32,626 nt of DNA from a virus, in the IMG/VR virus record IMGVR_UViG_3300045117_000491, positions 1-32,626 of that record; one strand, written 5' to 3'. Under the pieces are notes generated by a model. The model had not been told where the DNA came from. It saw nothing but the letters and a program-made list of their open reading frames with translations, and searched no databases. Both the position numbers and the translations under genes were made by a program. Below, piece after piece: positions 28,914 to 32,626 of the stretch (positions are counted from its first letter, which is position 1; every line of letters starts with the position of its first letter).

Positions 28914-29278
28914 CGGTCCACCCGCTCACCGGTGAGCAGGGCCACGAGGTCGCGCACGGTCATGAACACGACCTGCTCGAGCGGGTCGGTCGTGCCGCGG
29001 CGCTTGGCGACCACGAGCCCGGCGAGGGCGTCGTCGTTGCCGCGCTCGGCCTCGGCCTCGGCCAGCCACGGGCCGACGCTGTACCGGCCCCCGTAGTCCT
29101 TGCACTCCAGGACCAGGCGCTCGCCGCGGTGGCGGACGCCGGTGATGTCGCCGCGGTCCTTCGCGCCCGTCTTCACGCGCCGGTCGATCCGGTCGTCGAC
29201 GAGCTCGGCGAGGCAGTCCGCGATGGAGCGCTCGAAGCGGGAGCCGGCGGCCTTGGCCGACTGGCGCGAGCGGCTCAT
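28910..29278 (-). CDS. PD-(D/E)XK nuclease, Holliday junction resolvase-like
   Basis: A 122-aa protein with the compact resolvase layout: Glu16 in GSRFERSIADCLAEL, Asp44 in DRGDITGVRH and Glu58-Cys-Lys60 in RLVLECKDYGG. These fit the E-D-ExK metal site of Hjc/endonuclease VII-like PD-(D/E)XK enzymes. The helical second half (EAEAERGNDDALAGLVVAKR) fits as well. It likely resolves branched DNA before packaging or during recombination. The ATG overlaps the upstream gene by four bases, and the next gene overlaps its end by four. Alternatively it may be a restriction-like nuclease. Confidence 0.8.
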   Translation of the reverse strand: MSRSRQSAKAAGSRFERSIADCLAELVDDRIDRRVKTGAKDRGDITGVRHRGERLVLECKDYGGRYSVGPWLAEAEAERGNDDALAGLVVAKRRGTTDPLEQVVFMTVRDLVALLTGERVDR

Positions 29279-29592
29279 GCCACGCACCCCCGCTCGCTCC
29301 GCGCGGCCCAGGCGGACTCCTCGGCCCGCTCGCGCGCCCGGACGTCGGCGCAGTGCTCGCACCCGTCGACGCAGCGCAGGTGGTGCTCGCCGACCTCGAC
29401 GCACTCGGCGACGCCGTGCGTGTGCTCGGCGCAGACCATGCCGCCGCACGGCTCGCAGATCGTCAGGCCCGGGCAGCGCTCGGACGGGCAGCCCGCCTCA
29501 CGCTCGACGAGGATGGCGAAGTCCTCGGCCTCGGCCTCCTCGCGCGCGGTCGGCTCGTCGGGGTGCACGAGCGGCATGTCGTGGCGGCTCAT
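29275..29592 (-). CDS. Cysteine-rich hypothetical protein
   Basis: A 105-aa protein with many Cys and His residues: GCPSERCPGLTICEPCGGMV, CAEHTHGVAEC and HHLRCVDGCEHCADV. This suggests two zinc sites, perhaps like a small RING or ZnF fold. The N-terminus is acidic (EEAEAEDFAILVEREAG). The ATG at 29592 is chosen over a GTG at 29607 because it overlaps the stop of the 39-aa membrane gene (ATGA). No family name can be given. Confidence 0.65.
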   Translation of the reverse strand: MSRHDMPLVHPDEPTAREEAEAEDFAILVEREAGCPSERCPGLTICEPCGGMVCAEHTHGVAECVEVGEHHLRCVDGCEHCADVRARERAEESAWAARSERGCVA

Positions 29593-29708
29593 CGCCGACC
29601 CCCCCACGACGGGTGACGGCGCGCCCGGTAGGTGTCGCGCACCGCGACGGCCAGGCCGACGACCGCGGGGGACAGGACGATGAGCAGGACCAGCAGCTGC
29701 GCGCTCAC
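29589..29708 (-). CDS. Small 39-aa membrane protein
   Basis: The peptide MSAQ is followed by a hydrophobic helix (about 5-24, LLVLLIVLSPAVVGLAVAV) and a basic end RDTYRARRHPSWGGRR, so the C-terminus is probably cytoplasmic. The GTG overlaps the upstream stop (GTGA) and the TGA overlaps the next ATG (ATGA), which strongly supports translation in the early operon. It is too short for a family call. Possible roles include membrane attachment or host inhibition. Confidence 0.7.
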   Translation of the reverse strand: MSAQLLVLLIVLSPAVVGLAVAVRDTYRARRHPSWGGRR

Positions 29709-30016
29709 GACGCCACCACCTGCGAGGCGTGGTCGAGCGCGGCGAGCAGAGCCCGGTTGGCCCGGTCCCAGTCCTGGACCATGTCGACCACGTAGGGGGG
29801 CAGGTCGACGTGGTCGACGAGGCCCTTGACCGCGTGCGCCAGGGCGTTCGCCCGGCCGTTCAGCACGATCAGCTTCTGGTCGACGACGGCGTCGAGGCGC
29901 TGGACCTCGGCCAGGTGGCTCGCCATGGCCTGGCGCGCACGGTCGAGCTCGTCGACGTACTCAGCGATGTTCGGCGTGCTGTCCTGCGCGCCGATGGGGG
30001 TGGGGGTGTCGTTCAT
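29705..30016 (-). CDS. Hypothetical helical protein of the early operon
   Basis: A 103-aa acidic, mostly helical protein: IAEYVDELDRARQAMASHLA, then VQRLDAVVDQKLIVLNGRAN and a last helix DRANRALLAALDHASQVVA. It may form a coiled coil. An AGGAGC site lies about ten bases before the ATG. It is the third early gene after the HTH pair, separated from it by 73 bases that contain the palindrome GGGGCCGGCCCC (30064-30075). No family is recognised. Confidence 0.6.
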   Translation of the reverse strand: MNDTPTPIGAQDSTPNIAEYVDELDRARQAMASHLAEVQRLDAVVDQKLIVLNGRANALAHAVKGLVDHVDLPPYVVDMVQDWDRANRALLAALDHASQVVAS

Positions 30017-30089
30017 GGGAGACTGCTCCTGTTCGTGCTGGTGGGCCGGTTCTCGTTGGACGCGGGGCCGGCCCCCGGTCTGTGGTGGG

Positions 30090-30287
30090 TCAGGCGCTGC
30101 GCGTGCGCTCGGCGATGAACGTCTCGAGGTCCGCCTCGTAGACGCGCGTCTTGGCTCGGCCAATGCCGATCTCGACGCCGCGCAGCTCCTTGCGGGCCAC
30201 GAGGTTGAGCACGTGGCCCCGCGAGCACGAGAGCCGCTCGGCGGCCTCGGCGACGGAGAGCAGCTGCGTCTTCTTGGTGGCGGCCAT
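30090..30287 (-). CDS. Excisionase-like HTH protein
   Basis: A 65-aa protein of the HTH_17/MerR-like type: LLSVAEAAERLSCSRGHVLN then LVARKELRGVEIG and VYEADLETFIAER. Proteins of this form are excisionases or small transcription regulators that bend DNA. It lies two bases after the Cro-like gene, so both are made early. With the tyrosine integrase present, an excisionase (directionality factor) is a reasonable role, but a regulatory one is equally possible. Confidence 0.75.
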   Translation of the reverse strand: MAATKKTQLLSVAEAAERLSCSRGHVLNLVARKELRGVEIGIGRAKTRVYEADLETFIAERTRSA

Positions 30288-30289
30288 CG

Positions 30290-30532
30290 TCAGCCCGCCA
30301 CTGCCGTCGGGGTGTCGCCCGGGCCCCACAGGGTGGCGACTGGGACGTCGAGCCAGAGCGCGATCCGCTCGAGCTCGACGACGTCGAAGGGGACCAGTGC
30401 GCGCATGCGCCGCCCCGCCGTGTGCTCGCTGATGCCCAGCGCCTCGGCGAGGTCGCCCTGCGTTTTGCGCTGGCGAGCCATCTGCGCCCGGACCTCGGCG
30501 GCGACCCGTTCGGCGGTCGAGTGATTCGTCAT
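30290..30532 (-). CDS. Cro-like HTH regulator
   Basis: An 80-aa protein with a helix-turn-helix (about 14-50: RAQMARQRKTQGDLAEALGI then SEHTAGRRMRALVPFD) of the Cro/CI type and a short C-terminal helix region ending TLWGPGDTPTAVAG. It is the first leftward gene from the divergent region and faces the CI-type repressor, the standard place of Cro. The ATG has no ribosome site ahead; a promoter with TTGACA and CATCGT would start transcription at the ATG (leaderless). The gene probably controls the lysogeny promoter in lytic growth. Confidence 0.8.
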   Translation of the reverse strand: MTNHSTAERVAAEVRAQMARQRKTQGDLAEALGISEHTAGRRMRALVPFDVVELERIALWLDVPVATLWGPGDTPTAVAG

Positions 30533-30538
30533 ACGAAG

Positions 30539-30567
30539 ACGATGAATGCTTAATCACACACTGTCAA
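30539..30567 (-). promoter_or_regulatory. Early leftward promoter
   Basis: The minus strand has a perfect -35 TTGACA (30567-30562), 17 bases, and a -10-like CATCGT (30544-30539). The Cro-like ATG begins six bases further, so the mRNA would be leaderless. Confidence 0.55.
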
Positions 30568-30581
30568 GTTCGCCATACGTA

Positions 30582-30610
30582 TTGACTAAAAATCATTCAG
30601 GTGGAACGCT
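30582..30610 (+). promoter_or_regulatory. Repressor (lysogeny) promoter
   Basis: TTGACT (30582-30587), 17 bases, then AACGCT (30605-30610) as a weak -10. The repressor ATG follows after six bases, again leaderless, as for lambda cI from PRM. The central palindrome touches the -35 box. Confidence 0.5.
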
Positions 30611-30616
30611 GCTCGT

Positions 30617-31021
30617 ATGACACCTGCACCGAGCGACGAGTACCTCGAGCGCTTCTCTGCCGCCCTCGTCCTGGAGATCAAGGCCGAAATGGGGCGGCGA
30701 GATCTGTCGGCGCGAGGTCTCGCGACGCTCATCGGCGTCAACCCGCAGTACGTGACGTCACGCATCGCCGGCGGGAATCCCCGCACCGGGAAGCGGGTGG
30801 AGATCACGGTGCCCGACCTGAAGCGCATCGCGGGCGCACTGGACCTCGACCCCATCGACCTGATGACCCGGGCACGTGACGCCGCGTCGTCCGGCGACGA
30901 CCTGGCCGCTCGACGCGCGAGTCGAGTGTCAGACCCCGCGCCTATCGTCACGGACGCGGACCTGGCCAAGCTGCCGGCGGCCGCGGAGCCCAAGCGACGG
31001 GACGACGGGACGAGAGAATGA
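30617..31021 (+). CDS. CI-type immunity repressor
   Basis: A 134-aa DNA-binding protein with an N-terminal helix-turn-helix (about 28-52: RDLSARGLATLIGVNPQYVT) and a following VPDLKRIAGALDLDPIDLMT segment typical of the XRE repressor family. The C-terminal 45 residues are charged and probably flexible. No LexA-like S24 protease domain is present, so RecA-stimulated self-cleavage is unlikely. The adjacent ImmA-type peptidase gene (four-base overlap) offers a different way of inactivation. It is transcribed from a leaderless-type promoter facing the Cro-like gene. It should keep the early leftward promoter silent in the lysogen. Confidence 0.85.
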   Translation: MTPAPSDEYLERFSAALVLEIKAEMGRRDLSARGLATLIGVNPQYVTSRIAGGNPRTGKRVEITVPDLKRIAGALDLDPIDLMTRARDAASSGDDLAARRASRVSDPAPIVTDADLAKLPAAAEPKRRDDGTRE

Positions 31022-31470
31022 CGATCAGTGCACGCGACCTGCTGGCCTCGGTGCCGGACGTGGAGGTCCGCTACACCCAGGATCAGGCCGTGCTCCGCGG
31101 ACGCAACGCGCAGTGGTTCCCCCAGCACCGCATCATCGCGATGCGCACCGACCTGCGCGGCAAGCGCTGGCGCTGCTCCATCGTGCACGAGCTAGCGCAC
31201 GTGATCCTCGAGCACCCCGCGCCGTGCGGCAACGACTTCTTCGACCAGCGCGTGGAGGCCGAGGCGGACGCCCTGGCTGCGCGCATCCTGCTGCCCGACC
31301 TAGACGTCGTGGCGCGCGAGCTCGCGGTGACGGCGCACCATGGGCACGCCGCGGCGCACCTCGGTGTGATCTGCGACCTGCTCGACGTCCGGCTGGCGAC
31401 GCTGACTGCTGAGGAGCGGGAGCACGTCGACCGCGTTGTGTGGTCGGTACACGAGGGCATCGGCGCCTGA
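31018..31470 (+). CDS. ImmA/IrrE-family metallopeptidase
   Basis: A 150-aa zinc peptidase with the HExxH motif in CSIVHELAHVILEH (His57, Glu58, His61) and the third-ligand region RVEAEADALAARILLP (about 79-93), as in ImmA of ICEBs1, which cleaves the ImmR repressor during induction. The C-terminal part is helical. The ATG overlaps the repressor stop by four bases (ATGA), so repressor and peptidase are made together. Cleavage of the repressor is the expected role from the family. How it is triggered is not visible. Confidence 0.9.
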   Translation: MTISARDLLASVPDVEVRYTQDQAVLRGRNAQWFPQHRIIAMRTDLRGKRWRCSIVHELAHVILEHPAPCGNDFFDQRVEAEADALAARILLPDLDVVARELAVTAHHGHAAAHLGVICDLLDVRLATLTAEEREHVDRVVWSVHEGIGA

Positions 31471-31471
31471 C

Positions 31472-32626
31472 GTGGCGAGCTACCGCAAGCTGCCCAGCGG
31501 GAAGTGGCAAGCGATCGTGAAGCACCCGAGCGGGAAGCGCTACACGAAGACCGACACGCTCAAGCGCGTCGTCGTCGAGTGGGCCGAGGCGAAGACCACC
31601 GAGATGCGCCGTGGAGACTTCGTCGACCCCGCGGCGGGGAAGATCACGCTGGGGGACTGGTGGGAGCGCTGGCGGGCCACCTGGCGCGTCCAGAGCGCCA
31701 CCGCGGCGAAGCGCGACAGCGTGTGGCGGACCCACATCGAGCCGGCGTTCGGCTCGTGGCCGATGGACAAGATCGGCTCGTGGGACGTCGAGGCGTGGGC
31801 GACCGCTCTGCGCGGTGGCCCACACGCCGCGGCCTCGGCTGTGCGACTGCTCAAGCAAGTGCTGCACGAGGCGACCCGGCACAAGCTGCTGCGCGTCGAC
31901 CCCTCGGAGACCATCGACGTGCCGAGCGTGCCGAAGCACGTCGACCGCATCCTGTCGATCGAGGAGGCCGACGCCCTGGTCGAGGCGCTCACGCGGCCGA
32001 CGGGGGAGCGCAAGGGCGTCTCGCGCGACCAGCCCTACCCGCGCGAGCCCGACGAGGCCGCCCAGCTCTTCGTGCTGCTCATGCTCGAGGCGGGGCTGCG
32101 CTGGGAGGAAGCCGCCGGCCTGCACGGCTTCCGCGTCAACCTGATGCGCCGCCAGGTGCGCGTGCAGGAGGTGATCGAGCGCGGCCGGCGCGTGAAGGCC
32201 GAGCCGAAGAGCGCCGCCGGCCAGCGCGAGGTGCCGCTCACCGACGAGCTCGTGGCCCGTCTCTCGCGCCACATGGCCAGGCGCGACCTGGCTGGCCTGC
32301 TGTTCACCGAGAGCGACGGCCGCCCGCTCGACTACAGCAACTGGCTCAAGCGGGTCTGGAACCCCGCGGTGCGTCGGGCCGAGCTCGACGAGCCGCGCCC
32401 CACGCCGCACGACTGCCGGCACTCCTACGGCTCGTGGCTCGCCGAGCAGGGCGTGCCTCCGCACGAGATCCGAGACCTGATGGGCCACGGCTCGCTGCGC
32501 GCCGTCGAGCGCTACCTGCACAGCACGACGACGCGCATGGACCGTGCTCGCGGGGCGCTCGATCGACGACGTCTGCAGGATTCGGGCGCACGTAGGGCGC
32601 ACGAGGCTGCTGACAGGGAGTCCTGA
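31472..32626 (+). CDS. int: Tyrosine integrase
   Basis: A 384-aa site-specific recombinase. The N-terminus has an arm-binding-like three-strand part (SYRKLPSGKWQAIVKHPSGK). A SAM-like core-binding domain follows at about 58-145 (ITLGDWWERWRATWRVQSAT). The catalytic domain has Arg210 (LEAGLRWEEAAGL), Lys246 (EPKSAAGQREVPL), His313 and Arg316 (TPHDCRHSYG), His339 (LMGHGSLRAVERYLH) and nucleophile Tyr348. All key residues are present, so it should be active. A GTG start is used, one base after the peptidase stop, so the integrase is in the lysogeny operon. The attachment site would normally lie near the gene, but the sequence stops with the last codon. Confidence 0.95.
   Translation: MASYRKLPSGKWQAIVKHPSGKRYTKTDTLKRVVVEWAEAKTTEMRRGDFVDPAAGKITLGDWWERWRATWRVQSATAAKRDSVWRTHIEPAFGSWPMDKIGSWDVEAWATALRGGPHAAASAVRLLKQVLHEATRHKLLRVDPSETIDVPSVPKHVDRILSIEEADALVEALTRPTGERKGVSRDQPYPREPDEAAQLFVLLMLEAGLRWEEAAGLHGFRVNLMRRQVRVQEVIERGRRVKAEPKSAAGQREVPLTDELVARLSRHMARRDLAGLLFTESDGRPLDYSNWLKRVWNPAVRRAELDEPRPTPHDCRHSYGSWLAEQGVPPHEIRDLMGHGSLRAVERYLHSTTTRMDRARGALDRRRLQDSGARRAHEAADRES

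Larger units (their letters stand above)
30528..30621. promoter_or_regulatory. Three-operator genetic switch region
   Basis: A CATACG motif occurs three times at nearly equal distance: 30530-30535 (plus, over the Cro-like start), 30574-30579 (plus, in the palindrome ATACGTAT at 30575-30582) and 30614-30619 (minus, over the repressor start). The outer copies form a 9-bp perfect inverted repeat, GTCATACGA (30528-30536) and TCGTATGAC (30613-30621). The region is also clearly AT-richer than the rest. Use as repressor or Cro operators is inferred. Confidence 0.6.

Noticed and set aside
30064-30075. Perfect palindrome GGGGCCGGCCCC between early genes
   Set aside because: In DNA of this GC content such a palindrome can arise by chance. 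It is too tight to form a hairpin with a normal loop, and no second copy was noticed.
31472-32626. Search for attP or an att repeat pair between the integrase end and the left edge
   Set aside because: The sequence starts and ends at stop codons of lysA and int. I saw no direct repeat shared by both edges, so attachment sites must be outside or not visible.

Overview
The window is a high-GC temperate siphovirus genome or prophage of an actinobacterium. It runs from the integrase (right end, plus strand) to the endolysin (left end, minus strand). The actinobacterial assignment rests on very high GC with GTG starts, a WhiB-type regulator, an Lsr2-type DNA-binding domain, perfect actinobacterial DnaA boxes (TTGTCCACA) and actinophage-style gene order. 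I cannot name the host genus or the phage cluster. Both edges coincide with stop codons (endolysin at base 1, integrase at base 32626), so attL/attR or attP, if present, lie outside. I saw no tRNA, rRNA, IS element or CRISPR array.

Layout from right to left. 30617-32626 (plus) is a lysogeny operon: CI-type repressor, ImmA/IrrE metallopeptidase and tyrosine integrase, almost without gaps. 30533-30616 is a compact divergent switch region with two apparently leaderless promoters and three CATACG-type operator candidates. 26214-30532 (minus) is the early region: Cro-like and excisionase-like HTH proteins, several small zinc-binding or membrane proteins, a PD-(D/E)XK resolvase-like nuclease, an Lsr2-like protein and a WhiB protein. 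It is interrupted at 26402-27336 by two plus-strand genes that look like an independently expressed accessory cassette. 21630-26217 is the replication module: Cas4/RecB-like nuclease, a possible ssDNA-binding protein, a primase-polymerase/SF3 helicase fusion, and directly after it a 229-bp non-coding block with a 25-bp inverted repeat, iteron-like repeats and two inverted DnaA boxes, which is a strong candidate replication origin. No DNA polymerase or DnaB helicase gene is visible.

17577-21629 carries two zinc-motif proteins, an HNH endonuclease, a candidate cos/packaging region, and the small and large terminase subunits. 10779-17565 is the head and connector module: small protein, portal-MuF fusion, HK97-type prohead protease and major capsid protein, small protein, four head-tail connector or completion proteins, a 93-aa protein and the major tail protein. 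1998-10696 is the tail module: two chaperone reading frames joined by a clear -1 frameshift site (G GGA AAC), a tape measure protein with an M23 peptidase domain, and three minor tail proteins, the last a probable receptor-binding fibre. 1-1998 is the lysis end: an 18-codon coupled micro-ORF, a coiled-coil membrane protein, a membrane-anchored collagen-like protein and an AmpD-like amidase endolysin.

Most late and early genes overlap by 1-4 bases (ATGA, GTGA, TGATG), so stop-start coupling fixes many start codons. Several small genes were found only by following these overlaps (57 aa at 13118-13291, 40 aa at 26214-26336, 39 aa at 29589-29708, 18 aa at 1942-1998).
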